Source: Pollenia angustigena
Taxonomy: Eukaryota; Arthropoda; Insecta; Diptera; Polleniidae
NCBI GenBank assembly: GCA_930367215.1
Contig: OV884059.1
Location: 29,875,882-29,939,881, forward strand
Length of the DNA: 64,000 nucleotides
Direction: 5' to 3'
The notes beneath the pieces were generated by a model. It saw only the letters and a program-made list of their open reading frames with translations, had not been told where the DNA came from and ran no database searches. How positions within the stretch are numbered: the first letter of the stretch is position 1; each line of letters opens with the position of its first letter. The translations under genes and the position numbers were made by a program. This document shows, piece by piece, positions 22,311 to 35,250 of this stretch.

Positions 22311-22523
22311 GTTATTGAAATAATGATATCGTTACGTAAAAATCAAAAGGTCCTCACTAACAAAAAATTTACTTTTTTTATTAAATCTGATGTATTGCAT
22401 CAACAGAAATATGGACATCGACCAACATTAGCGATTTTATAGACATAAAACAAACGGCCCTATCTACATAAGATTATGTAGATGATAAACGCTAAAAGAC
22501 ATTACTAACAATTTGTATAATAT

Positions 22524-22665
22524 GTGCCGGTTCACACACGTCAAGTTTGACTCGTCAAGTCTTGAGCTTTTAGGAGAGAAGGGTAGAGAGAATGCCATTA
22601 CTTTTCCCCTCTCTCCTAAAAACTCAAGACTTGACGAGTAAAACTTGACGTGTGTGAACCGGCAC
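22524..22665. mobile_element. Short palindromic MITE
   Basis: GTGCCGGTTCACACACGTCA at the left is inverted at the right; the stems run for about 55 bases around a short loop. The flanks are TAT on both sides. Confidence 0.85.
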
Positions 22666-22789
22666 TATGCAAAAGTGTTAATTGTCAAAACGAATGGTAG
22701 GTCCAGTGATGTTTTTAGTAGGGAATTTCCTTTTTTGTGGGGAATTTTTCGGAAAATTTTCAAGCAGAAAAAAATACCCATGTAAAATT

Positions 22790-23480
22790 AACATGGAAAA
22801 ATGTTAATTGAGAATCATGTTAAATTTCAGAAAAATTATGCCCTTTACTTAAATTTATCATTATTTCATATTAATTTTTAATAAAAAATATCAAAATAAC
22901 CTTAAATTACGTTTATTTAATATTATTCACTGTTAAAAAAATAAAAATATTAAAATATAAATAAATCTGGATTCAATATTGAACCCATAAAAACCTGTTT
23001 TGTATTAAAATCAAAAGTTTATCTTGTTAAATTAACATGCATACCTACTTAATTATGTACATTTTTTATTTTCACTTTTAAAATATGTTATAAAAAGAAG
23101 ACAATTCCCGTATTCTTTTAATTAAAATTGTTTATTTAAATAGTACATCAAGTTTTCAAAGTAGAATGATGACCATATCGGGCGATTCTGCTGATGCTTC
23201 TGTTAACAAAGGAGAATACAAAATAAGTGAAACATGTGTTACAGGGTTTTGAAATATTCTTACATAAATGCAAGTGTTGTCTGAAGCTTCTTCACACTGT
23301 TAAAATACACTCAAACCCATTTGATTCTACATGAAATTCACGTTGTTTCAACTGGAAATAACTTTCATTCAACGTGATTCCGATTGTTATTTCAATATAA
23401 ATTACATTTTGCTCTAACTTTACTCTAACTTTAAGCAAAATCACCACCGAAAAAATTTAAATCAACCTTGTTTTCGACGT
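22790..23480 (+). repeat. Paralogue of 7200-8165 lacking the family A insertion
   Basis: 'ttcaatattgaacccataaa' with 'aacctgttttgtat', and later 'acatcaagttttcaaagtag' and 'tgttaacaaaggagaataca', match the two flanks of the family A copy at 7311-7962. No gene. Confidence 0.7.
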
Positions 23481-23699
23481 TTTTAACTTGATTTTTTTCT
23501 GTGTGTAGGGAAAAAAGGACAGATATTTTATTTTAAGGCAAATGTAAAATATTATTTTATTTTCAATATATTGTCTAAAAATACGTTTATATCGTCATAT
23601 TTTTATTTAAAAATACGTTAATATCGTCATATTTTTATTTAAAAATTTAAATTTTTCATATACATACATGGCATTTAAGTAAAATGTAATATTTATTAA

Positions 23700-24225
23700 C
23701 AGAAACGCTTTACTCTGAGCCCTAACAATCTTAAACAATTGCCAAAACCATGTACCCGAATATTCGTCGCCACCCCCCTCCCCTAATATATAATAAGGGG
23801 CGACGAACTATTCTCTTATTTTTATCATATTAAATATTTTTTTCTTCTCCTGTAAAACTTTCAATATGTTAGATAGGGTCGTTTGCGTCTTTATGTGACG
23901 ATATTTATGTTGGTTTATTATTAAAGACGTAAGACGATACGCTGCTAATATCTAAGATATATATTTATCATTCAACAGTGCATAACTTAATTTCAAAATT
24001 AATGAATATGTTACTTTTTTCTTTGGAATCTTTTCAAAAACAAAATTAAATATCTTATTTGTTTACTAGTTGTTAAGTTGCGGCGATGCCCAGAGTTAAA
24101 CCAATATGGACTTTAATATGTAGACATTAAATTATTTTCTAACTTTTTACACTTTGTATAAACATTATAGCAGAAAAGCCCAATTATCTAGACAATTTTA
24201 CATTTACAGTTCATCAAATATTTAG
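23700..24225. other. No gene; one GC-rich hairpin
   Basis: 'ttcgtcgccacccccctccc' at 23764 and 'aggggcgacgaa' at 23797 form a short hairpin. Otherwise AT-rich and unassigned. Confidence 0.45.
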
Positions 24226-24868
24226 AATTCTATTTTTAAATTCTTAACTCTAACTAAATTTTTAAACTCTAGCTCTTGCCGTTCTGCAGAAATACATAAA
24301 TCTATATTGTCTTCGAATATGACAATTTCACTTACAATTTCAAAAAAAAAATATAAAGCCTACCATCAGTAATATGTATATTGTTAGAGCTCCAGAAATA
24401 TCGGTTCAGCGGTTACGGAGATTACCTTATACCTTATACCAATGTAGCTTCGCTACATTGCTTTAACCACTTCTTCAGGAGGTATTTTCCCCTGCGCCTA
24501 CCCGCTTTATTTTTATTTTCAAAAGTGTAGTATACCATAAGAGTGACTTCTACAAAGTTTGAACATTCTAACTTTAACAGTTCTTAAGATTTGCGATGTT
24601 AAACATTGGCGTCCTATGGTGGGTACCACCTTCCTTGCTGCTATTTTATTTCAATTTGGGGGCTCAGAAGATCCTACTACCAAAAGTTCAACAAAATGCG
24701 TGCAGCGGCTCTTAATTATATTTCTATCTATGAGGGGTACTGCTCTCCTCTGTCAACCCCGCCCATTTTTATATTGAAATTTATAGTTTACCATAATAGT
24801 AGCTTTAACCACGTTTGAAGACTCTCCCTTTCATAGTTTTTCAGTTGAGCGATATTAAATATATGCAT

Positions 24869-27629
24869 TAGACTGGTCTTTTCTTGTATGGGATTTTTTT
24901 TTTTTTAAATTTAATTGTTTGCGCTGCTTAAAATATGAGGTTTGGTGTAAGAAATCATGGCCTAATTTTTCAGGTCAATCCGACGGTGCCTAGCCGTGCC
25001 AAGTGGGGCCCAAAGTTTCCCATTTTATAAAAAAAAACATCTTTTCTATCAGATCTTTATAGTTATACTAGTTGAAAAGCCGAATATCAAAAATATGACT
25101 ACGCTACGATCTTCCGCAGAGAAAGTTCTTCAAGTGTGCCAAATTTCAGCTTCCTATGTCATCAGATGGCTTCAGAAAGTTGCGGAAAGAATAGGACATA
25201 CATGCAAACATCCTGACATACTAAGAAATTATATATTGAATAGATAGATTAAAGTATTTGCAGTTTAATATTTTAGTATGATACGAACGAAAGATTTTTA
25301 ACTAATTTTAACTAATTCGGGGTCGCTGAATCCAGTGGTGCTAGCCGTTTTTTTAGGTTAGCTTTAGTTTTCGAGATATACCGTTATTTCGAAAATTAAG
25401 GATGTTGCACAACATGTTCGCGCAACTCAAAAACGCTTTAGCTTATTGAAAAACTAAAAAAAACCGAAATTCGGCAATAAAATTTACTTTAAGAAAGTTA
25501 AAACTTTTTTCTTCATATTGGCTTTGGTTTTCGAGATATACCGTTATTTCGAAAATTAGGGAGGTTGCACAACATATGTTCGCGTAACTCAAAAACGCTT
25601 TAGTTTATTGAAAAACAAAAAAAAAAACCGAAATTCCGCAATAAAATTTACTTTTAGAAAGTTAAAACTTTTTTCTTCATATTGGCTTTGGTTTTCGAGA
25701 TATACCGTTATTTCGAAAATTAAGGAGGTTTCACAACATATGTTCGCGTAACTCAAAAACGCTTTAGTTTATTGAAAAACAAAAAAAACCGAAATTCCGC
25801 AATAAAATTTACTTTTAGAAAGTTAAAACTTTTTTCTTCATATTGGCTTTGGTTTTCGAGATATACCGTTATTTCGAAAATTAAGGAGGTTTCACAACAT
25901 ATGTTCGCGTAACTCAAAAACGCTTTAGCTTATTGAAAACCTAAAAAAAACCGAAATTCCGCAATAAAATTTACTTTAAGAAAGGTAAAACGTTTTTCTT
26001 ATATGCGCAGTCGTTTTAGAAACATAATTTTTTTTTCTGGAAAAAAAAATAATTTTTTTATTAAAATTTCGGAATTTTTGTTTTTAAAAATTCATAAAAA
26101 ATTGAAAAATGGAGCTATGCTTCCAATTTTATAGAGTCATATAAAAAACAATATTGCAAACAAAACAAGCTATAAATGATTAAAATCTGTTCACAACTTT
26201 TGATTTTATGTATTCACAAAGACGAAAAATTTTAATTAATTTAAGAATTTTATTAAACCGCCATATGTGTATAATTGAAATTCTTATATTTGGCCCGTGT
26301 AGTGCCTAGGATGCCTCAAGACCAACTCCAGTCATACATTTGACCCTTCTTGAGGCATCCTAGGCACTACACGGGCCAAATATAAGAATTTCAATTATAC
26401 ACATATGGCGGTTTAATAAAATTCTTAAATTAATTAAAATTTTTCGTCTTTGTGAATACATAAAATCAAAAGTTGTGAACAGATTTTAATCATTTATAGC
26501 TTGTTTTGTTTGCAATATTGTTTTTTATATGACTCTATAAAATTTGAAGCATAGCTCCATTTTTCAATTTTTTATGAATTTTTAAAAACAAAAATTCCGA
26601 AATTTTAATAAAAAAATTATTTTTTTTTCCAGAAAAAAAAATTATGTTTCTAAAACGACTGCGCATATAAGAAAAACGTTTTACCTTTCTTAAAGTAAAT
26701 TTAATTGCGGAATTTCGGTTTTTTTTAGTTTTTCAATAAGCTAAAGCGTTTTTGAGTTACGCGAACATATGTTGTGAAACCTCCTTAATTTTCGAAATAA
26801 CGGTATATCTCGAAAACCAAAGCCAATATGAAGAAAAAAGTTTTAACTTTCTAAAAGTAAATTTTATTGCGGAATTTCGGTTTTTTTTTGTTTTTCAATA
26901 AACTAAAGCGTTTTTGAGTTACGCGAACATATGTTGTGCAACCTCCCTAATTTTCGAAATAACGGTATATCTCGAAAACCAAAGCCAATATGAAGAAAAA
27001 AGTTTTAACTTTCTTAAAGTAAATTTTATTGCCGAATTTCGGTTTTTTTTAGTTTTTCAATAAGCTAAAGCGTTTTTGAGTTGCGCGAACATATGTTGTG
27101 CAACATCCTTAATTTTCGAAATAACGGAATATCTCGAAAACTAAAGCTAACCTAAAAAAACGGCTAGTACCACTGGATTCAGCGACCCCGAATTAGTTAA
27201 AATTAGTTAAAAATCTTTCGTTCGTATCATACTAAAATATTAAACTGCAAATACTTTAATCTATCTATTCAATATATAATTTCTTAGTATGTCAGGATGT
27301 TTGCATGTATGTCCTATTCTTTCCGCAACTTTCTGAAGCCATCTGATGACATAGGAAGCTGAAATTTGGCACACTTGAAGAACTTTCTCTGCGGAAGATC
27401 GTAGCGTAGTCATATTTTTGATATTCGGCTTTTCAACTAGTATAACTATAAAGATCTGATAGAAAAGATGTTTTTTTTTATAAAATGGGAAACTTTGGGC
27501 CCCACTTGGCACGGCTAGGCACCGTCGGATTGACCTGAAAAATTAGGCCATGATTTCTTACACCAAACCTCATATTTTAAGCAGCGCAAACATGTAAATT
27601 TAAAAAAAAAAAAAATTGCGACCAGTCTA
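24869..27629. mobile_element. 2.76-kb near-palindromic foldback transposon, 8-bp TSD
   Basis: TAGACTGGTC starts at 24869 and its inverse GACCAGTCTA ends at 27629. The octamer ATATGCAT is duplicated at 24861-24868 and 27630-27637. The arms (24869-26320 and 26349-27629) are nearly identical and surround a 28-bp loop. Each arm carries a tandem array of 160-164-bp units, four in the left and three in the right. An identical 83-codon ORF in both arms (24996-25247 and 27261-27512) is arm duplication, not a gene family. No transposase. It sits in a family D unit, whose empty sites are at about 28519 and 28917. Confidence 0.95.
25340..26000. repeat. Tandem 160-164-bp units, left arm
   Basis: Four units marked by 'ccgttatttcgaaaatta' at 25381, 25541, 25705 and 25866. 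The right arm has three in inverse orientation (26801, 26963, 27124). Units share 'aactcaaaaacgctttag' and 'ccgaaattccgcaataaaa'. Confidence 0.9.
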
Positions 27630-29529
27630 ATATGCATCCTATGGGAGGTATTCCCCCCCCTGCTCCTACCCGCTTTATTTTTATGTTCAATAGTGTAGTA
27701 TACCATAAGAGTGACTTCTACAAAGTTTGATCATTCTAACTTTAAAAGTTCTTAAGATATGCGATATTAAACATTGGCGTCCTATGGGCGGTGCCATTTC
27801 TCCCGCTGCTATTTTATTTAAATTTTGAGGCTCAGAAGATCCTACTACCAAAAGTTCAACAAAATGCGTGCAGCGGCTCTTAAGAAATGCGATATTTAAT
27901 ATTGGCATCCAATGGGGGGTACCAATTCCCCTGCCGCTATCGAAAAAAGAAGTAGCCTATTTTATTTTTAGGGCTCACGTGATGTTACTGTAAAAATGTC
28001 AGAAAAATCGGTTCAATAGTTTAGGAGTCTACAAGCCAACAAACAAACAAACATACAAACATGTTTCATTTTTATATATGTACTAGCTTAACCCGTTGCG
28101 CTTCGCTTTAATGCTTTAGCCAACTTTGAAGACTGTCCCTTTAATAGTTTTCAGTAGAGAGATATTTATTTTTATTTTCAAAAGTGTAGTACACCATTAG
28201 AGTGACTTCCACAAAGTGTGAACATTCTCACTACAACAGTTCTTAAGATATGCGATATTAAACATTGGCGTCCTATGGTGGGTACCATTTCCCCCGCTGC
28301 TATTTTGTTTAAATTTTGGGGCTCAGAAGATCATACTACCAAAGGTCCAACAAAATGCGTGCATGGGCTCTTATTTATATTTCTATATATGAGGGATACT
28401 GCTCCTCCCCTGTCTACCCCGCCTATTTTTATATTGAAATTTATAGTTTACCCTAATAGTAGCTCTTACCACGTTTGAAGACTTTCTCTTTAATAGTTCT
28501 TCAGTTGAGCGATATTTAATATATGCATACTACGGGAGGTGTTTCCCCCATGCGCCTACTGTCTTTATTTTTATTTTCAAAAGTGTAGTATACCATAAGA
28601 GTGACTTCCACAAAGTTTGAACATTCTCACTACAACAGTTCTTAAGATATGCGATAATAGACATTGGTGTCCTATGGTGGATACCACTTCCCCCGCTTCT
28701 ATTTTATTTCAATTTTGGGGCTCAGAAGATCCTACTACCGAAAGTTCAACAAATTGCGTGCAGTGGCTCTTATTAATATTTCTATCTATGAGGGGTACTG
28801 CTCCTCCCCTGTCTACCCCGCCCAGTTTTATATTGAAATTTATAGTTTACCCTTATAGCAGCTTTAACCACTTTTGAAGACTCTCCCTTTAATAGTTCTT
28901 CAGTTTAGCGATATTTAATATATGCATCCTATGGGAGGTATTTCGCCCCCTGCGCCTAACTACCCGCTTTATTTTTATTTTCAAAAGTGTAGTATACCAT
29001 AAGAGTGACTTCTACAAAGTTTGAACATTCTCACTATTACAGTTCTTAAGATATGCGATGTTAAACATTGGCGTCCTATGGGGGATTCCACTTCCCCCGC
29101 TGCTATTTTATTTAAATTTTAGGGCTCAGAAGATCCTACTACCAAAAGTTCAACAAATTGCTTGCAGCGGCTCTTAAGATATGCGATAATTTATATTGGC
29201 ATCCTATGGGGGGTACCAATTCCCCTGCCCCTATCGAAAAAATAAGTAGCCTATTTTATTTTTAGGGCTCACGTGATGGTACTGTAAAAATTTCAGGAAA
29301 ATCGGTTCAGTAGTTTCGGAGACTATAAGGCGACAAACAAACAAACATACAAACATTTTTCATTTTTATATATGCATATATATATGTCATAATCGGTTAC
29401 AAATTTCTTCCGACAATTGTATAACAAATTAATAAATGTATGTATACATATGGGGCATTCCACGCCGAATAGGATGGTTAAAAAAAATTAGTTTTTTATT
29501 TCCCCAATTTTGTGATATATACATATACA

Positions 29530-30460
29530 TATACATATACATATAAGTTTATCTTACCGTTTGTAACTTCAACAATATTGGTCCTAGACACTATAAAGAA
29601 TTTATATATTCTAGATTCTTATGAGAAGAGAAGTTTAAATCCGGTTCACAATGTCCTTTCGTCTGTTGAAATGGGTTTTCCAAAGACCCCAGATAAGATG
29701 TGGTCTTGGTTGGTATATACTTATGTCAGATATGTTCATTTAAATTTAGCCATCAAAATTCAGCCAGATCGGTCCATAAATAACTGAGATATGAGCAAAA
29801 AACAACGACTGCCTCTAATTTGATCCGTTAATCCCTTTTTGTTGTTGTTGTTTTTATGTCTGGAGAACGGAAAGATCCAATGTTTTCAAGTTAGGTAACG
29901 AATCTTGGTTATCATTACAAAGCCTAACCAAAAAATGGGCGATATTAGAGAAGTGGGCGCGGCACTTCCCTTACGAGCACATTATAAATTTATTTATAGC
30001 TGGAGAACGAAAAGAGCTAAAGTTTTCCAATTAGGTACAGACATCACGGTTATCAATATAGATTATCTCACAAAATGTGGGTGGCACTACCTCCTTAAAA
30101 ATATGAGTGTGATTGGAGAAGTGGACGTGGCACCTCCCGTACAATGAAATTATACACTTCTGCATATCTGGAGAACGGCTAGAGCCAAAGTTTCCAAATT
30201 AGGTACAAGCATTTTTGTTATCAATATGCGTGGCACTTTTTTACAAAGACATTATAGATTTTTGTATATCTGGAGAACTGTAAGAGTCAAGGCTCCATAT
30301 AGGTCCAAGCATCTTGGTTGTCAATACACAAAAACCAACAACAAAGTGTTGAAGGTTTGGGAAGTGGTCGTGGCACTGTAGAACGGAAGAAGCCAAAGTT
30401 TATAAATTAGGTACAAACATCATCCCACAAATGGGCTTGACCGACTATACTTTTTTACTT
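29530..30460 (+). repeat. Family B repeat, uninterrupted copy
   Basis: Begins after a 'catata' microsatellite (29518-29545). It includes 'ttgaaatgggttttccaaag' and four to five diverged modules with 'ctggagaacg' and 'gtgggcg(c/t)ggcac', and ends in 'gcttgaccgactatac', a family A-like terminus. Confidence 0.75.
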
Positions 30461-31100
30461 GTTTGTTTTATGTTTTTGTATACATATACATACATAGGGC
30501 ATTAACTAAATTTTACGAAAAATTAGGTAAACCACTACATATATACATGGTGGCAAATAAATATTACTTTATAAGTTGCTTTGGGTTCAAAAAGGTTCCA
30601 AACCAAACGCGATTTCAAAAAAAGACAGTGTTTTTTTCAAACATTTTTATTTTAAAACTGAAATATTTTAAATTGTAATTGAAATTAAGTTTTAAATTTA
30701 AAGTACGTGATGATTTACACAATAGCAAAATGTCTTCCACAATTTTAATTGCACGTGTTGCGCAGTGGTTGCCTCGCAGAACTTCCTGATTGTTTGACCC
30801 AATGTCTCAGAAGATAATAATTTGATTTTGTAAAGCCGGATAATGATTTTTGTAGTGTGGTGAAATTATTTTTGTTGCGATTATGATCAGAAAACAGACT
30901 TCGCTCCAAGCCTCACAATAAATTTTACAAATAGAAAAAAGTAATTGCAATCGATAATCCGAAATAAATATAAAATACAAGTGTGCCAAATTCAATTTTA
31001 AAATTAAAATTAATAACCAAACTTTTATTTTTTTAATCAGGCTTAAGTATGTACACTAAATTTAATTTTCATTAAATTATTTATTTAAAAAAAACACATT
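30461..31100. other. No gene seen
   Basis: AT-rich. The end ('aaatttaattttcattaaat', 31058) resembles the tail of the tRNA-Ser-like SINE in minus orientation. 'gttgcgcagtggttgcctcg' at 30758 is a possible A-box remnant. Confidence 0.4.
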
Positions 31101-31102
31101 GG

Positions 31103-31268
31103 GGGTATTCACGTCACAAGTTGCACCCTTGCAAAAAAGCAACAGTGCAAAAATGTAACAACAACCACAAAGACAATTATTTACGCACAACTAATTGTCT
31201 GTGTGGTTGTTGTTATATCTTTGCACTTTTGCTTTTTTGCAAGGGTGCAACCTGTGACGTGAATACCC
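31103..31268. mobile_element. Palindromic MITE GGGTATTCACGTCACA
   Basis: GGGTATTCACGTCACA at the left is inverted at the right end (TGTGACGTGAATACCC). The stems continue through 'gttgcacccttgcaaaaaag' and its inverse. The flanks are TTG and TTA. Confidence 0.85.
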
Positions 31269-31274
31269 TTATTA

Positions 31275-31412
31275 TAAAAAAATATATGCCACCCGATTCA
31301 GAATTAAAAAAGAAAAAAAACCAAATTAAAATTTTAGGAGTCTGAGGCCCTTGGGTACCCCTGGAATCAAAAAACCTTCCCGCCCACTTAGTGGCATGTG
31401 TGGGTACGAGGG
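31275..31412 (+). repeat. One-sided copy of the mRpL30 intron element arm
   Basis: 'atgccacccgattcagaatt', 'ctgaggccc', 'cccgcccac' and 'tagtggcatgtgtgggtac' follow the left arm of the element at 48392-49385. The tandem core and the opposite arm are absent. Confidence 0.75.
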
Positions 31413-32140
31413 TATTCAGTCGAACAATTTTAGACGACTAATTGTTCGAATAATTTAAAATTGCTTACATTGCAGCCACACGATCAAGCTTTTCTTGATA
31501 GTCTTTTACATATACAGTTTGTCAAAATATGCAAAAATTGGCAGCTGTGACGTAGGCTGCGCGCAAGTTGAAAGCAATTTACTTTTTCAAGATGTCGTCG
31601 CCGAGAAAACAACTCAAAATGTTTTGCTATTTTCCACTTTTGATTTTTCTGCACTGTAGGCTGTTCGAAGGGACTTTATTTTTTTCTTTACTTCTTCCAC
31701 TGGCATTTTTGTTTCAGAAGGTATAGACTCGTAGGCTTTTATTTTCAAATCATTTCCCCTATATGATGAAAGATTCATAAAATTTCATGGCTTCTGTACA
31801 GCTCTATGAATCGCAGAACATCATTTTGCTTATTAATTTTACAAATAAATTTTATTAATAAACATATTTCACTATTTTTTTAGGTTTTTAGTTAAAATTT
31901 TAAAATTCCCGCAACAATTTGTAAAAAAAAAGAACTTCAGCTTTTGCCGGCAAAATATTTGTGAAAAAAAAACAAAAACAACTTCAAAAGATTTGTAATA
32001 AGATGTTTTCTTGAACGAAAATTGATACACTCACTGGCAAGAGAATTTTAGAGGCAAGTTCGTATCAATTTTTAAAAGTATGAGTGTATTGGTAAAAAAG
32101 TGTGAGTGTATTAAAACTTGATAGGCAAAACTTGATCGTG
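31413..32140. other. No gene; dispersed repeat at 31990-32125
   Basis: 31990-32125 is the inverse of the repeat at 6205-6360. The rest is unassigned. Confidence 0.5.
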
Positions 32141-32150
32141 TAGCCCTCAA

Positions 32151-34150
32151 GTTATTTCGATTAAAGGATTAATCGAAGAATTTATACCGATTAATCGAAT
32201 AATAACATAAAGTATTTCTGTTAAATGTATAATACAGTTTTAAGTCGAAAAAACAAGCCAAATGTATGTGTCTGTTGGAATTAAAAACAAAACAGTCATG
32301 TTTAGTGAGTAATTTAGCTTATAAGTGTTTTTGTTACATTTTTTCAACACAAATTAATAATTCATTTTACAAAAGGAAAAACGACAGAGGTATGTTGACT
32401 CAAAGGTTATTAATTTATCGGGTATGTTCTAGAAATCGAAATGAAGTGAAATTGAAATCGAACCATAAATTTAAATTCAATTACTATTTACAAAATGACT
32501 AGTTTCTCCTGGTTAAAAGTGCTGTTTCTGCAAAAAAATATATACTTATGCCCAATTTTCAGGATAGTATTTAAATCAATATTAAGTTAATTTTCATAAC
32601 AAACTTAAATCGTATTTAAACAGATTGGTTTTTTATCAAAGTTATTTACGGGAATACAAAATTTATTATCAAGATTTTTGTATGACGTGCTAAATTCCCA
32701 ATTTTTCATATTTGATAAATACACTGAAATTTATTGTTGAGGAAAAGCTAGCTTCTATGTTTTTTGAGTTTAATTTGAAAAGTCTTATTTAATTAAGATA
32801 AAAGTATGGTAGCACTACTAAATACAACAACAAAAATATAAAAAAGTGTATTTATTTACAAGGTGGTATAAAAAAACCGCTGACTGTTAATGCTTTGCCT
32901 GTTGTTGTTGTATTGTTGTGATATTGATGCCACCTTGCTAAAATATTACAATGGAAACTTAGTTGAAATTAAGTGTACCACATCGGTGCATTTAGTGTAT
33001 TTAAAACGATTTTAAAAATAAATGTGTTTTAATATCAATACTGAAAATTGGCCATTAATGATTGAAGTAGATAAAATGGAATAGTTTTATGAACTTTCGT
33101 TATTAAAATTAGTTTGTTCTTAAATTCGCTTTGATGCGTTTTTCTCTTTGTTTTTTTTTTTTTTTGATTTTGCTTAGAATTAAAAATTTTTGGCGAACTA
33201 TTTAAGTTATAATGTCATGGTATCACACAATTTTAGGAGCCTCAACCGCAAAGTCCTCGTTCGACCTAAACCTAGGTATAGGAAGGCGAGTGCTTCCAGA
33301 ATCCGCTCCAGAGTATTTTGGTCTCCACCAGTAAACTTCTGAGTTATTTCCTTGGTACTCCACCAGTAAAACGTCTTGATTTATATATGGATTTATATTG
33401 AGGTTAAAAGCGATTGCTTATAATTAATGTTGAAACCGCAAACCTGTAACTCGGAACATTTATACGACGCCGAACTATTAACCAATGCGGGGTGAGAACA
33501 CAAAACGCACGAAAAGTAGATAAACAAGAACGACCTGTTTGTCCTTAAAAAATAATGACAAAAAGCGCGAGCTGCTTCTATACTCAGAGCAGTTTTACGG
33601 GTGCGTTTTTTTTTAGAATGAGTTTGTTTTAAAAATATTATGCGAAGGATAAACATAATAATGCTAAATACAACAGGTCAAAAATGTATTTACGTTAATG
33701 TTCTTCAACAACTTCACTAATTTACCACCTACACAGTGACTATTACAAAGTACTTGATGAAGATGCTCCACCAACAAAATCAAAATGGGGTCCAATAAAT
33801 AAATATTTTAAACAAGATACTTCGATCGATTCTCTAGAGGAAATTATTTGCAAAAGCATAGCAGAGGATGGAATGTCCGTGAAAAGTTTCAAAAAATCCA
33901 AAGTTATATTGACAATTTGGAGCTACATTGACAAGTTTTATTTAAAAAAGAATGTTTATTTACTCAAGTATAAATTTTTCTAAAATTATCGAAAAATATC
34001 TCGTAATTTATAAAATTTGTGGACTTATAATTATTCGCTTAATCGATTAATTTTAAGATTTTATTTGTTTAATCGAATAAGTTAAAAATGTCAAATATCG
34101 ATTAATCGTTTAATCGGACAAAAATAAAACCCGATTAATTGAACACCTTA
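32151..34150 (+). mobile_element. Probable hAT-like element relic with ATTAATCG termini
   Basis: Both ends are built from runs of 'gattaatcgaat' in inverted arrangement (32155-32210 and 34025-34145). A transposase fragment lies between. Exact ends and a target duplication were not established. Confidence 0.55.
33728..33975 (+). pseudogene. Transposase N-terminal fragment, hAT-like
   Basis: Plus-strand frame reads 'KVLDEDAPPTKSKWGPINKY', then 'TSIDSLEEIICKSIAEDGMS' and 'VKSFKKSKVI'. This resembles the segment after the BED zinc finger in hAT transposases (L-E-x-I-x-x-x-x-A-x-D-G-x-S). About 80 codons remain open before a stop. No catalytic core is present. The hAT assignment is inference from the pattern. 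Confidence 0.6.
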
Positions 34151-34302
34151 GTGGGTACTTAAATTATCGCAAAGAAAAGAGGAAACCTTTCGCAGTTTGA
34201 TTTATATTTATTAATTGACAATAATTTGTGGGCTTCTTTTTAAGCCAATCTTTTTAATTGTACGACGATGAAACATTATGAATCCTTTTTCAGTCGCTCA
34301 AG

Positions 34303-35250
34303 CAGGGCTGCCAGATTTCACGATTTTTGTTCCGAAATTAGCAAAGTGCCGATTTGCTGATTTTTTTTTTTTTTTTTAAGTGACGATTTTTTTCAGTCTT
34401 TAAAGTCTGAATAAAATATTTACATGTTCTGACAATTTCGTTTTTTAATCTTGGAATGTTTAACAGCCCTATTTTAACAAGAGCAGGAGGCGGAACGTTT
34501 TCTTTTGCTTAACTTTTCGCTGATATGTAGTAGTGATAGCTTCCTTGTTTAATAAAACGCACAAACAAATCTAAATTGACAAAAAAAAAAAAAAAAAAAT
34601 AGCTAATTGCCATTATTAATTAACAATAACACTTCACTTTTATACGAGCTGTCAAAATCAGGTTTTCCAATTTTTAGGTACGGCTTGCATATTACAGCCG
34701 TACCTTAAGATATTGGTATATTTTTGTTAATCTTTCGTCAAACCATCATCGACTCCCTTTATAAATCATATTTTCAACAATTATACGGCGAGCATTTCAC
34801 GAGTTGCAAGAGAATATATACATGAATCTCATACGATTCTGACATAAAAGTCTCGTTAGATTATCTTTACCCACGTCTTAAACTATTCCCACAGCGATTG
34901 AAGAAGCGTATTTCGCTATGCTGTGGAAGAATCTCACTCATGTTACAGTTTTTCCCGTGTAAGGAACCTTCTAGGATTAAAAAATGTGGTCATTGACGAT
35001 CAAATACGCTCTTCATGAGACTCCCAGTAGCTCTTATACGATTGAAAATGCTAGCCGGGTATGAAGTTATTATGTTTTTGTTTGAATGTTTTTTTTTTAT
35101 AAAAATCAAACAAAAATTGTTTAAAAACACCAACTAAATTTTAAATTGTCCGATTTTTTTTTTGACGATTTTTCGAAACGATAAAGGCGATTTTTTTTAT
35201 TTTTTCCCAGGAAACCGACGATTTCCTCACAAATTGATCTGGCAGCCCTG
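34303..35250. mobile_element. Non-autonomous hAT element
   Basis: Left end CAGGGCTGCCAGATTTCACG, right end ...GATCTGGCAGCCCTG. The flanking octamers CGCTCAAG (34295-34302) and CGGTCTAG (35251-35258) match at 6 of 8. T-rich subterminal repeats of 'cgattttt' lie inside both ends. The middle (about 34740-34990) is homologous, inverted, to 52650-52830, suggesting a second insertion. Confidence 0.85.

Larger units (their letters stand above)
24230..29380 (+). repeat. Family D repeat, about 400-bp tandem units, two copies
   Basis: Units are marked by 'gtgtagtataccataagagt' at 24525, 27693, 28184, 28583 and 28987. The spacing in the right copy is 399 and 404 bp. Spacing across the foldback element is 399 bp once that element and its duplicated octamer are removed. 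Two copies are joined near 28075-28085, where the tail 'aaacaaacatacaaacatg' meets the next head 'tagcttaacccgttgcgctt'. Head and tail resemble family C. Short ORFs here (24559, 28218, 28617) recur with the unit and are not genes. Confidence 0.85.

Noticed and set aside
24996..25247. 83-codon ORF, identical to the minus ORF at 27261-27512
   Set aside because: The identity follows from the two arms of one inverted-repeat transposon. No domain is present and the frame is not conserved with any known protein.
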